NCBI RefSeq assembly: GCF_002237645.1
Contig: NZ_MJUZ01000048.1
Coordinates: 62,001-126,000, forward strand
DNA: 64,000 bases
Direction: 5' to 3'
DNA from: Desulfovibrio sp. MES5
GTDB lineage: Bacteria > Desulfobacterota > Desulfovibrionia > Desulfovibrionales > Desulfovibrionaceae
Shown: in pieces, positions 53,469 through 62,278 of the stretch
Numbering within the stretch: position 1 is the first letter of the stretch
How the letters are laid out: every line of letters starts with the position of its first letter
Program-made: the position numbers and the translations under genes
Notes under the pieces: model-generated
Databases searched by the model: none
Told to the model about the DNA's origin: nothing
What the model saw: the letters and a program-made list of their open reading frames with translations, nothing else

Positions 53469-55151
53469 ATGAAATTTGCCATGCGACTGACTTTTGCGGT
53501 CTGCCTCGCGCTGCTCGTCGCCGGGGTGATCCCGACGGCGCAGGCTGCAGCCAAGAGTGCCGTGGTGCTGCCTTTCACGGTGAACGCGCCGCAAAGCTAC
53601 GCCTATCTTTCCAAGGCCGTTCCGGCCACCATTCAGGGTCGTCTGAACCGACCCGGTGTGCTTGATGTGCGTCCTGTCCAGGGCAAGGCATCTTCGCAGG
53701 CGGAAGCCAGCAAGATCATGCACTCCTCCAGCGCGGACTACGCCGTGTGGGGATCGGTCAATGTGGTTGGCAATGACTGCACCATCGAAGTCAACAGCGT
53801 GGACAAAGCCGGAAAAACCTGGAGCAAGACTGCCCAGAGTTCCGTGAGCGGTCTGACTGGCACTGTGCAGAACCTCAGTGCGGCCCTGGGCCAGGAAGTG
53901 TTCGGCATCGCCAGCGTGCGCGCTCCCGGCAGTACGGCGGCCTCCGGCCCCCGTGGCTCGGTGGCCCCCGGCGGCGACATCATCGCCAATGAAACGGGCC
54001 AGCAGCAGGTCTACCTGAACCCGCAGTTCCGCTATCAGGGCGCCGGTTCCGGCGACGGCTCGCGCCTGCGCAGCCAGCGTCTGCCCTACACCATGGTGGG
54101 CATGCTGGTGGGCGACTTCAACGGCGACGGCAAGAACGAAATCTGCGTGATGAGCGACAACCATCTGCGCATCTATTCCTGGGACGGCACAAGCCAGCTC
54201 AAGCTGCTGGGCGAAACCCTTGTTTCGCGCTCCAACCAGAACTTCTCTATGCGGGCCATCGACCTCAACCGCGACGGCGCCATGGATATTGTGGTTTCCA
54301 CCTTCGAAAGCGAAAGCAACCGTCCTTACAGCTATTTCTTCAGCTTCAAGGGCAACAAGTTTACGCAGGTAGCAGAGCGCATCCCCTACTTCGTAAGCGT
54401 GCTGCGCGTGCCGCCCACCTTTGCGCCTACCCTCGTGGGTCAGGGATGGGATTCACTCAAGCTTTTTGCCCCCGGCGTCTACACCATGGTGAAGACCAGC
54501 GGCAAATACTCCTTCGGTTCTCGGCTTGACCTGCCCACAGGGGCCACTGTCTATAACGTGACATGGCTGCCCGGCGGCAAGAGCGGCAAGGGCGAACAGC
54601 TCATCATGCTGACTGACGACGAACGCCTCAAGGTCTTCCAGGGCAACGGCAATACGCTTGTCCATACCACCATGGAGCGCTTCTCCGGTTCGGCCACCGG
54701 CATGGACCACTACAAGGGCATGCCCGGCCTCGGCGTAGACAAGAACTACCAGCTGCCCAGCAAGTACTATGCGCCTATGAACCTTATCGCTGCCGATATC
54801 GGCCACACCGGCGAGTACACCCTGCTGATCAACAAGCCCATATCCACGGCTTCGCAGATATTCGACCGCTACCGCTACTTCCCGCAGGGCGAAATTCACG
54901 CCCTGTACTGGGACGGCGTGGGCCTTGGCCTCAAGTGGAAGACGCGCCGCATCCGTGGTTCCGTGGCGGCTGTGGATCTGGCTGACGTCACCAATAAAGG
55001 CACCCTTGATCTTGTGGTGGGGCTGAATACTTCGCCGGATCTCGGCGTGGGCAGCCGCCAGTGCATGATCACGGCCTATCCGCTGGACGTTTCGGCCACA
55101 GACCCCAATGTGCCGGCTGATATGAGCGACTTTGAAGTGAGCCCCAACTAG
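53469..55151 (+). CDS. Exported FG-GAP/VCBS-repeat protein
   Basis: A 560-residue protein with a signal peptide (MKFAMRLTFAVCLALLVAGV, cleavage after PTAQA). Residues about 28-160 look like a TolB/CsgG-type N-domain (AKSAVVLPFTVNAPQSYAYL). The rest holds FG-GAP/VCBS repeats: LVGDFNGDGKNEICVM and AIDLNRDGAMDIVVS are calcium-type Dx(D/N)xDG loops, and VDLADVTNKGTLDLVVG a third. It is probably periplasmic or outer-surface. The stop TAG overlaps the family C repeat. Confidence 0.85.
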   Translation: MKFAMRLTFAVCLALLVAGVIPTAQAAAKSAVVLPFTVNAPQSYAYLSKAVPATIQGRLNRPGVLDVRPVQGKASSQAEASKIMHSSSADYAVWGSVNVVGNDCTIEVNSVDKAGKTWSKTAQSSVSGLTGTVQNLSAALGQEVFGIASVRAPGSTAASGPRGSVAPGGDIIANETGQQQVYLNPQFRYQGAGSGDGSRLRSQRLPYTMVGMLVGDFNGDGKNEICVMSDNHLRIYSWDGTSQLKLLGETLVSRSNQNFSMRAIDLNRDGAMDIVVSTFESESNRPYSYFFSFKGNKFTQVAERIPYFVSVLRVPPTFAPTLVGQGWDSLKLFAPGVYTMVKTSGKYSFGSRLDLPTGATVYNVTWLPGGKSGKGEQLIMLTDDERLKVFQGNGNTLVHTTMERFSGSATGMDHYKGMPGLGVDKNYQLPSKYYAPMNLIAADIGHTGEYTLLINKPISTASQIFDRYRYFPQGEIHALYWDGVGLGLKWKTRRIRGSVAAVDLADVTNKGTLDLVVGLNTSPDLGVGSRQCMITAYPLDVSATDPNVPADMSDFEVSPN

Positions 55152-55299
55152 AGCATTTAAGCGTTGAAAAAAGTTACATGCTCTGATGCTGCACGAGAGT
55201 GCGGCGCGCCATAACGAGGCGTGGATTCAGCCGAAAATCGGATTTTTTCGGCTGAATGACAGGTTGAAATGTGAAGCATTTCAAGTGGTAAATGCTCTA
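55149..55299 (+). repeat. Family C repeat, copy 2, with 11-bp terminal inverted repeats
   Basis: The ends TAGAGCATTTA (55149) and TAAATGCTCTA (55289) are exact complements. The centre has the stem ATTCAGCCGAAAA/TTTTCGGCTGAAT and GAAATGTGAAGCATTTC, aligned with 51295-51385. The first three bases are the stop codon of the FG-GAP gene. Confidence 0.75.
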
Positions 55300-55353
55300 G
55301 ATAACGTCGGGCGCGGACAGCCCGCCGCAGATCGCGAGGGCTGTCCGCCCCTG

Positions 55354-55385
55354 GCAAAGCCCCTTTTTCGGGGCTTTGCTTTTTC
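55354..55385 (+). terminator. Hairpin terminator just upstream of purD
   Basis: A 10-bp stem (GCAAAGCCCC/GGGGCTTTGC, loop of six) followed by TTTTTC, ending 24 bases before the purD ATG. It may end the FG-GAP transcript or act as an attenuator in the purD leader. Confidence 0.7.
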
Positions 55386-55409
55386 ATCAGTACACGGCAA
55401 GGAGACGGC

Positions 55410-56696
55410 ATGCGCATCCTGGTGATTGGTTCCGGTGGGCGGGAACACGCCCTGGTCTGGAAATTCATGCAAAGCCCCGGCGTGAAGGCGGTCTTCGCCG
55501 CGCCCGGCAATGGGGGAACCAGCAGGGAGGGCGCGGTCAATGTGCCTGTTTCTGTTGACGACCTGGACGGGCTGGTGGCCCTGGCGCGCAAGGAAAAGAT
55601 CGATCTTGTGGTGCCCGGCCCGGAACTTCCCCTGACTCTGGGCATTACCGACCGCATGCGCGAAGCGGGCATAGCCTGTTTTGGCCCCGACAGTTACGGC
55701 GCTAAGCTCGAAGGCAGCAAGGCCTTTGCCAAGGAAATCATGGCCAGGGCCCATGTGCCCACCGCGCACTGCACCGTGTTCAGCGATGTGGAAATGGCCA
55801 AGAACCATGTGGCCAAGGTGGGCGCTCCGCTGGTGGTCAAGGCCGACGGCCTGGCCGCTGGCAAAGGCGTCATCATGGCGGGCGACTCGCAGGAGGCCCT
55901 GCAGGCCATTGACGACATCATGAGCGCCAGGGCCTTTGGCTCTGCGGGCGACCTCGTGGTGCTGGAAGAATGCCTTGTGGGTGAGGAAGCCTCCTTTCTG
56001 TGCCTGTGCGATGGCGAACGCGCCGTGCCGCTGCCCTCGGCCCAGGACCACAAGCGTGTCTTCGACAACGACGAAGGTCCCAATACTGGAGGCATGGGCG
56101 CGTACAGCCCCGCTCCCGTTCTGCCCGACGACATGCTGGAGGAAATGGCCGACCTCACCGTGCGGCCCATCCTGCGCGAGCTCGCCAAGGACGGCCACCC
56201 CTTTGTGGGCGTGCTGTATGCCGGGCTGATGATGACCGCCGACGGCCCCAAGGTGCTGGAGTACAACGTGCGCTTCGGCGATCCGGAATGCCAGCCCATG
56301 CTCATGCGGCTTGAGGGCGATCTGCCCCGTATCATGCTGGACTGCGTCGCGGGCAAGCTTGATCCCACCAGCATCGGGCAGAGCGCCAAGACGGCTCTGG
56401 GCGTGGTCATGACCGCAGAAGGCTACCCCGGCGCGTACACCAGGGGCGTGTCCATTACCGGCATCAGCGAAGCGGACGCGCTGCCCGGCGTAAAGGTTTT
56501 TCACAGCGGCACAACCATCAAGGATGGCGCGCTGGTCTCCAACGGGGGCCGCGTGCTTTGCGTGACGGCCTTGGGAGATGACCTCGAGGACGCGCAACGG
56601 GCCGCTTATGGGGGTGTTGAAAAAATTCGCATGGACGGCGGCTTTTACCGCAAGGATATAGGGCAGAAGGGCATTAACCGGCTGAAAGACAAGTAA
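55410..56696 (+). CDS. purD: Phosphoribosylamine-glycine ligase
   Basis: PurD joins glycine to phosphoribosylamine in purine synthesis. The 428-residue ATP-grasp enzyme begins MRILVIGSGGREHALVWKF, with PELPLTLGITDRMREAGI, LVVKADGLAAGKGVIMAG and DNDEGPNTGGMGAYSPAPV, the PurD signature. The C-domain continues EYNVRFGDPECQPMLMRLEG. AAGGAG lies before the ATG. PurE follows after 251 bases with a MITE between, so the two may no longer be cotranscribed. Confidence 0.96.
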   Translation: MRILVIGSGGREHALVWKFMQSPGVKAVFAAPGNGGTSREGAVNVPVSVDDLDGLVALARKEKIDLVVPGPELPLTLGITDRMREAGIACFGPDSYGAKLEGSKAFAKEIMARAHVPTAHCTVFSDVEMAKNHVAKVGAPLVVKADGLAAGKGVIMAGDSQEALQAIDDIMSARAFGSAGDLVVLEECLVGEEASFLCLCDGERAVPLPSAQDHKRVFDNDEGPNTGGMGAYSPAPVLPDDMLEEMADLTVRPILRELAKDGHPFVGVLYAGLMMTADGPKVLEYNVRFGDPECQPMLMRLEGDLPRIMLDCVAGKLDPTSIGQSAKTALGVVMTAEGYPGAYTRGVSITGISEADALPGVKVFHSGTTIKDGALVSNGGRVLCVTALGDDLEDAQRAAYGGVEKIRMDGGFYRKDIGQKGINRLKDK

Positions 56697-56723
56697 GCCC
56701 GCAGCCGGCAGAGCATGTTCACA

Positions 56724-56750
56724 TAGAGCGCTTTTATCCTGAAGGCGCTC
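56724..56750 (+). repeat. TAG-palindrome, copy 5
   Basis: TAGAGCGCTTTTATCCTG then AAGGCGCTC: arms GAGCGC and GCGCTC. Placed 28 bases behind purD, directly before the MITE. Confidence 0.55.
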
Positions 56751-56751
56751 T

Positions 56752-56908
56752 GGGGAAACGCTGATTTATTCCGTTTGGCGGCGTTGCTTCACTTTTTTTG
56801 AAACAGTCGAGGACGGAAGAGCCCACGCCTGCTTCAAAAAAAAGATCGCGCCTTGCCAAATGAAACAACTGCGCGTTTCCAACAGGTTCTTTAATCAGTG
56901 TTTTCTTA
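56752..56908 (+). repeat. MITE-like element, copy 2
   Basis: Opposite in orientation to 44306-44463 and closely similar along its length (GGAAACGCTGATTTATTCCG, then CTTCACTTTTTTTGAAACAG). Its right terminal repeat is diverged (TTAATCAGTGTTTTCTTA). It separates purD from purE. Confidence 0.85.
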
Positions 56909-56947
56909 GATTACCCCCGGCCCAGAGCCGGATACAGAGGATACGAC

Positions 56948-57445
56948 ATGGCGCAAGTGGTCATATTGATGGGATCGCAGTCTGATGAAGACAAGGTTAG
57001 CCCCTGTGTTGAAGTGCTGAAAAGTCTTGGGATAAGCTGCTTCATCACGGTCAGCTCCGCCCACCGCACTCCCGAGCGCACAGAAAAGCTGGTGAGCGAG
57101 CACGAAGCCGCAGGCGCGCAGGTGTTCATCTGCGCTGCGGGCATGGCGGCGCATCTGGCCGGGGCTGTGGCCGCGCGCACCACGCGCCCGGTCATCGGCA
57201 TTCCCGTATCCAGCGTGGCCCTTGGCGGCATGGACGCCCTGCTCGCCACGGTGCAGATGCCCCCAGGATTCCCTGTGGCCACCGTGGCTCTGGACAAGGC
57301 CGGAGCGCGCAACGCCGCCTGGCTTGCCGCCCAGATTCTGGCCCTGTCTGATCCGGCTCTTGCCGACAGGATCAGCGCTGCCCGCGCAGCGATGCGGGCT
57401 GACGTGGAAAAGGTCGGGGAAGAAATCACCCGCAAATACGCCTGA
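56948..57445 (+). CDS. purE: N5-carboxyaminoimidazole ribonucleotide mutase
   Basis: PurE (165 residues) moves the carboxyl group of N5-CAIR to give CAIR in purine synthesis. It shows [34 protein letters not shown] (active His in SAHRT) and [20 protein letters not shown] with [20 protein letters not shown], all class I PurE hallmarks. The usual partner PurK is not in the window. Spacing from purD is enlarged by a MITE. Confidence 0.95.
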   Translation: MAQVVILMGSQSDEDKVSPCVEVLKSLGISCFITVSSAHRTPERTEKLVSEHEAAGAQVFICAAGMAAHLAGAVAARTTRPVIGIPVSSVALGGMDALLATVQMPPGFPVATVALDKAGARNAAWLAAQILALSDPALADRISAARAAMRADVEKVGEEITRKYA

Positions 57446-57527
57446 GTCGCAGCGCCGCCGGGCGCGTCCACCAGGTGATTCGCCGCTCTCTGCATCCAGA
57501 ACGATGTCACGTTGAGAGCGCTGCCGC

Positions 57528-57607
57528 TTTGAAACACTTTGTGGGGGAGGGACCTTTTTGCATAAGGGTCTTCTCCCCCACGTCCCCATCCCCTAACATC
57601 TTTATTG
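57528..57607 (+). repeat. Dispersed hairpin module, family A, copy 4
   Basis: TTTGAAACACTTTGTGGGGG followed by a stem GTGGGGGAGGGACC/near complement around TTTTTGCATAAG, and the tail CGTCCCCATCCCCTAACATC, TTTATT. It lies 83 bases behind purE. Confidence 0.78.
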
Positions 57608-57640
57608 GCTTACAACCACGTTGTTTAAGACCATACAGAA

Positions 57641-57696
57641 CGTCCGGCGTTACGGAAGGTGCCTCGCGGCACGCAGCTGTAACGCCGGACATTTTT
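57641..57696 (+). terminator. Terminator behind purE
   Basis: A 12-bp stem (GTCCGGCGTTAC/GTAACGCCGGAC), loop of 25, followed by ATTTTTATG. Confidence 0.7.
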
Positions 57697-58276
57697 ATGC
57701 TGCAGTGTCAGCGCTATGTGCGGGCCTGCGCAGTGACGCCATGCCGCGTCTCCGCCGGTTCGGATGGGTAGCGAAGCTCGAGCAATTTAGTTTGAAGTGC
57801 TCTGGCGGCTGCGGGAGCAGGGATAGCTGCGCGGGCAAAAACCGTCAGGCCACTGTGGCGGGCTGCAGGGTGATGGGGGCGGGGCATACGGAGTCTGCCA
57901 GGTGGTTTGTCGCAGCCCGGCACGCCAAAAACGAACCACCGCACAAGGCGGGCCGTAACCATGCTGGCTCGGGTTTTGCCAAAGGCTTTTCGGGCCGTTT
58001 CCGAACCAGGTTTTCCAGGTCAGACTTTTCGGGCCAGACTTTTCAGACCAGCTATGGAATACTATTCTCTTGCAAAAATAGTACGGCTATTGATAATGGT
58101 TAGGTTATATTATGGGGCAATCCATTGCACCTGCCGTGCGGAGCCTCATGTCAACTACATGTTTTTAATGATTTTTTATAAAAATCCTGATGCCGAAAAA
58201 ATATAATACTACATAATTTTTGTTTGCGGTCTATTCTATCCTCTGGCGACACAGCACAATCATCACAGGAGGCAAA
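57697..58276. other. Leader gap of the autotransporter gene
   Basis: No gene is seen. A TAG-palindrome-like sequence lies at 57780 (GAGCAATTTAGTTTGAAGTG, CTCT). Direct repeats CAGACTTTTC occur at 58021 and 58036. From 58060 the sequence is AT-rich (TATGGAATACTATTCTC) and probably holds the promoter; AGGAGG lies before the ATG. Confidence 0.45.
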
Positions 58277-61200
58277 ATGCTTTTACGCTTATGTGCTTGC
58301 CGTTCTCGCTATTTGGGCGCCATGCTCCAACTTCTGCTGCTCTTTATGTTGGCGTTATGTGTGCCGTCAAAAGTAAGCGCGTCAGGCGCTGACGGTTTTA
58401 AAACCGAAGAATACTGGAACAGCACAGGCCTGGACTTTATTCACGCCGCAGACGCCTATGCTTTAGGATACACCGGGGCAGGCATAACACTGGGAATTAT
58501 TGATACTCCAGTGCTTTTCTCCCATCCCGAGATGGCTGGCAAGCTGGTTGAGGAGTATATGGGCATAGACCCGCGAACCGGGCAACCCTATATACCCGTA
58601 TGGGAGCGAGACACGCACGGCAGCCATGTGGCGGGAATTATGGCGGCCCTGCGTGACGGCATAGGCATGCATGGCGTGGCCTTTGACGCCAGCCTGGTAT
58701 CGGCGCCCTACCTGGGGTCTGATGAGAAGAACAAGTCAGTAAATTTGTTGATGCCAAATCTGGTTGAATTCTTCGCGTCGCGGCCAGAAGTTCGCATCAT
58801 CAACAACAGCTGGGGCGGTTCGTATTACCCTTCCATTATGCCAGGGCATGACAATCCAACTCAAATCCGTAATGGATTAGGAGAAGATTCAGTACTCGGC
58901 GCCGTTGCGGATCTGGCGTTGGATTACAATAAGGTTGCGGTATTTGCCGCTGGTAACGACACCCAGCAAGCACCGAGCATGGAGGGTGTATTGCCACGGT
59001 ACATTCCGGAACTCAAATCCTGGATCAGCGTGATATCATTGGATATAGAGCAAATTTCAACTGCCACGGACGGCACCCGCACCATCAGTCCGACCGGTGT
59101 TAGCTCGTTCAGCAATTTGGGTTCCACGGCGCAACTTTGGAGCGTATCCGCTCCTGGCAGCAGCATCAATTCACTCAATTCAGCTGATGGCGGGTATACG
59201 CTGATGGGCGGCACCAGCATGGCCGCGCCCTATGTGAGCGGCGTCCTGGGGCTGGTGCAGCAGGCTTTTCCCTGGATGACGGGCAAACAGCTGGCCGATG
59301 CTGTTTTGACTACGGCTGACAATACCTTTGTTGCACCGACGCATCTTGTGCAGTTTGCCTCCGACAATAACGGGCGTCCTGATATGGTGGTTATTACCAT
59401 TGTGGACAACGCTGTTCCCACACCCACGGATGCAACAATCGAGGATTGGATTGACGACGCCTACCCATTTCAGCCCGGGTTGAGGGCGATCCTGAAAGGC
59501 CTGTTAACTGATGGGAAGAAAGTCATCCAGGATCTGTCCAGAGAAGAAGCGTTTGGTCAGGGTCTGCTGGACGCGGGCAAGGCCGTGCGCGGCATCGCCC
59601 GGCTGGACGCCAACCGTATGACAGCCAACGATGTGGTGGCGCTGCCGGAGCTTGGCCTGGGAAAGCAGGCTCTGGAAACATTTGACACCCAGGGTTACGT
59701 TGCTGAATTCAGTAACGATATCACGCAAAGAGAATGGGAGGACACCTACCATCATGACGACTTCAAAAGTACCATTGGCGTAGACGGCAAGGCACTGAAT
59801 GGTTTGGACGTGGGCCTGCGCAAGACTGGCGCGGGTTTGCTGGTTCTCAGCGGAACAAATATTTATAAAGGCGCTACAGTGGTGGACGGCGGCGGTCTGG
59901 CCATCAGCAAGAGGACCGACGGTACTGGCGGCATACTGCAAAAGAGTAGCGTGCTCGTGCGTCAGGGCGGCACGTTGCTGGGTGACGGCGAGATACAGCA
60001 GCGTGTCGTCAATTCCGGAACGGTGGCCCCAGGCTATCGCGGACTGACGCTTACGGTGCACGACTATACCCAGAATGCCGACGGGACACTGCAAATAGGC
60101 ATTACCGCCGACAAGCGGTATTCCGTCCTCAGCGCGGACAGTGCGGATATCAATGGTGCGCTGCGCTTTTCTCCCACGCCGGGATTCTATGCAAACGGCT
60201 ATGGCGTAAGCGTCAACAGCGTGCAGGCGACAAGCCTCAGTGGCAATTTTGACAGTGTGGGCATGGCCTCTGCTTCTCCCACTCTCGGTTTCAATGTCGT
60301 CTCAAGCAGCACCGTGGGCGCGGCCTCAGTAACACAGCAACGTGCGTATAACGCCTACAGCCGTTATGCCGACAGCGCCACTACTTCCAGCATGGGTCGG
60401 GCTCTTTATCTGTTGGCTGATCAGGCCACGGGCGACATGCAAAACCTGTTTCAGGCGTTGGACTGGACCGATGCCTCCGGAAGTGGCGTTGCTCCAGCCA
60501 TGCAGCAACTGAGCCCCAGCAGTTACGATGCCGTGGCGCGGGCGGGTCTTGAGGCGCAGCGTCAGCTCAATCTGCTTCTGGTGCAGCGCTTTCTGGGCGG
60601 CAGCGCTCCATTGGCCGGAGCAAGCGGCTCTGGCATGTCCAGTGGGGACGCGGCTTCCGGCTGGCAGGCCTGGGCATTGCCATTCGGCAGCTACAGCAAC
60701 ATGAACGCCAACAGCGGTTCGGCGGGTTTCACCTCATCCGGCGCGGGGCTGGCCCTTGGCGTTGACCGCCAGTGGGACAGCGGCCTTACCGCAGGATTGG
60801 ATGTGGCGATTTCTGGCCGCCGCGCCTACGTGCATTATGCGGGTGAAGCCAATGCCAAAACCCTTGCCGCGTCTGTGGGCGGGCACGTCCACTTCAAGCC
60901 GAACTGGTGGGACGGCGGGTATATTATGGGCATGGCCCGTGTGGGTTTTGAAGACGTCAGCATGAAGCGCACGGTCAATTTCAATGGTTACCTGCGCAAT
61001 CATGACAGCCGCTGGACAGGGCTTACCACCGATGTTCTGGCAGGCGGCGGCAAGGACTGGGGCTGGACAACAGCCTGGGGGGGCGTGGAAGCCGGGCCGC
61101 TGGCCTGGCTTGAGTACAGCCTGAGTTCACGGCCTGGCTTTACAGAAGGCGGGGCGGGCGCGTCGGCCCTCAAGCTGGACGCGGCTGCTTATGACAGCCT

Positions 61201-61516
61201 TTCTTCGGTATTGGGCGCACATGTGAGCCTTGCGCGCACGCTGGAAAACGGCACCAAGCTTTCGTGGGATACGCTGGCCGGTTGGCGGCACTACTGGCTT
61301 GACGGAACATTTAACAGTGATGCCAGTTTCAAGGGATACGGGACAGGTTTTGAGAGCCAGTCAGACATTCCGGGGCGCGACGCCATGCTGGTTCAGACCG
61401 GCTTGCGGGCGACCCATGCCAGCGGCTTTTTCGCGCAGGTGGCGCTTGGCGCGGAATTTTTCCGTTCGCACAGTTCCTCTTGTTCCGGAGGCATCAGCCT
61501 TGGGCTGGAATTCTAG
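58277..61516 (+). CDS. Subtilisin-like serine protease autotransporter
   Basis: A 1079-residue type V secretion protein. A signal peptide (about 1-38, YLGAMLQLLLLFMLALCVP) is followed by an S8 protease domain with intact triad: Asp in LGIIDTPVLFSHPE (about 78), His in RDTHGSHVAGIMAAL (about 115), Ser in MGGTSMAAPYVSGVLG (about 315); oxyanion Asn in INNSWGGSYYP. A beta-helix linker carries GLRKTGAGLLVLSGTNIYKG, the autotransporter PATR motif. The last 280 residues form a beta-barrel ending in SLGLEF with a terminal Phe. AGGAGG precedes ATG 58277. Its target is unknown. Confidence 0.95.
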   Translation: MLLRLCACRSRYLGAMLQLLLLFMLALCVPSKVSASGADGFKTEEYWNSTGLDFIHAADAYALGYTGAGITLGIIDTPVLFSHPEMAGKLVEEYMGIDPRTGQPYIPVWERDTHGSHVAGIMAALRDGIGMHGVAFDASLVSAPYLGSDEKNKSVNLLMPNLVEFFASRPEVRIINNSWGGSYYPSIMPGHDNPTQIRNGLGEDSVLGAVADLALDYNKVAVFAAGNDTQQAPSMEGVLPRYIPELKSWISVISLDIEQISTATDGTRTISPTGVSSFSNLGSTAQLWSVSAPGSSINSLNSADGGYTLMGGTSMAAPYVSGVLGLVQQAFPWMTGKQLADAVLTTADNTFVAPTHLVQFASDNNGRPDMVVITIVDNAVPTPTDATIEDWIDDAYPFQPGLRAILKGLLTDGKKVIQDLSREEAFGQGLLDAGKAVRGIARLDANRMTANDVVALPELGLGKQALETFDTQGYVAEFSNDITQREWEDTYHHDDFKSTIGVDGKALNGLDVGLRKTGAGLLVLSGTNIYKGATVVDGGGLAISKRTDGTGGILQKSSVLVRQGGTLLGDGEIQQRVVNSGTVAPGYRGLTLTVHDYTQNADGTLQIGITADKRYSVLSADSADINGALRFSPTPGFYANGYGVSVNSVQATSLSGNFDSVGMASASPTLGFNVVSSSTVGAASVTQQRAYNAYSRYADSATTSSMGRALYLLADQATGDMQNLFQALDWTDASGSGVAPAMQQLSPSSYDAVARAGLEAQRQLNLLLVQRFLGGSAPLAGASGSGMSSGDAASGWQAWALPFGSYSNMNANSGSAGFTSSGAGLALGVDRQWDSGLTAGLDVAISGRRAYVHYAGEANAKTLAASVGGHVHFKPNWWDGGYIMGMARVGFEDVSMKRTVNFNGYLRNHDSRWTGLTTDVLAGGGKDWGWTTAWGGVEAGPLAWLEYSLSSRPGFTEGGAGASALKLDAAAYDSLSSVLGAHVSLARTLENGTKLSWDTLAGWRHYWLDGTFNSDASFKGYGTGFESQSDIPGRDAMLVQTGLRATHASGFFAQVALGAEFFRSHSSSCSGGISLGLEF

Positions 61517-61702
61517 AGCAGCCCACCATTGAAGCTGGCTGGCCGCTCGCGGGGACGTTGAAAAATCGTCCCGTGAGCTGATTGCCGCACGGATGGGCCG
61601 CGTCTGCGCGTTCACGCCAAGCGTCCGCCCCGTTGAAGCAGTTTCAAAAAGATGGGGCTCTGGTGCGCATCGCGTCAGGGGCGGCAGCGCTGCAGAGCAA
61701 AT

Positions 61703-61736
61703 AAAAAGGCCGCCGGGCACATGAACCGGCGGCCTT
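61703..61736 (-). terminator. Terminator of the small zinc-ribbon gene
   Basis: A 9-bp stem (GGCCGCCGG/CCGGCGGCC, loop of nine) with TTTTTATTT after it on the minus strand. Confidence 0.75.
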
Positions 61737-61780
61737 GTCTCGGGGCAGGTGGGGTATCCTGCCCTTTGTCTACGCATTGT

Positions 61781-62086
61781 CTATGCATTGCCGAAATAGG
61801 GCGGACGGCGCGTCTGCGTGTCGCCGCTGACTCGGAAAATCTGGACAGTGTAGTGTCCAGTGCCGCCGCACGTGGGGCAGGCGTCCGTCACCAGCAGGCA
61901 GGACGCGTCCAGTTCCAGCGGGTCAATGCCCGCAATACCGAGAATATGTGTGGCCTTGCCCTGCTCCCACATAACCGGCGAACCACAACGTCCGCACTCC
62001 ACATAAAGAAGTTCAGGGTCATAACCCTTTCCAACAAGGGGGCCGCGCAGAGGTTCGGCAATGGCCTTGAGCGTGTTGTTATGCAT
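61781..62086 (-). CDS. Small zinc-ribbon protein
   Basis: A 101-residue protein (MHNNTLKAIAEPLRGPLVGK) with VECGRCGSPVMWEQGKAT and VTDACPTCGGTGHYTVQ, two CxxC pairs that would bind zinc as in a ribbon or DnaJ-type finger. GGGAGGG lies before ATG 62086. It is divergent from mutL. The longer open frame up to 62719 overlaps mutL and is not protein-like. The function is unknown. Confidence 0.75.
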   Translation of the reverse strand: MHNNTLKAIAEPLRGPLVGKGYDPELLYVECGRCGSPVMWEQGKATHILGIAGIDPLELDASCLLVTDACPTCGGTGHYTVQIFRVSGDTQTRRPPYFGNA

Positions 62087-62278
62087 TATTCCCTCCCTCA
62101 GGCCCCGGCGCACTTTGTCCGCGCGTATGGTCGCGGTTGCGGCGCGTCCTTTGAGCCTTACCTTCCATAGATAAGCACCTCTGGCTGCAAGGCAAGCCCC
62201 GTGGCGCATCCGGGCCCTGTTTTTTCTCGCGTGGCGGTGCGGCTTGCCATGCGCCAAACGGGCGTTTACAGTGGGACC

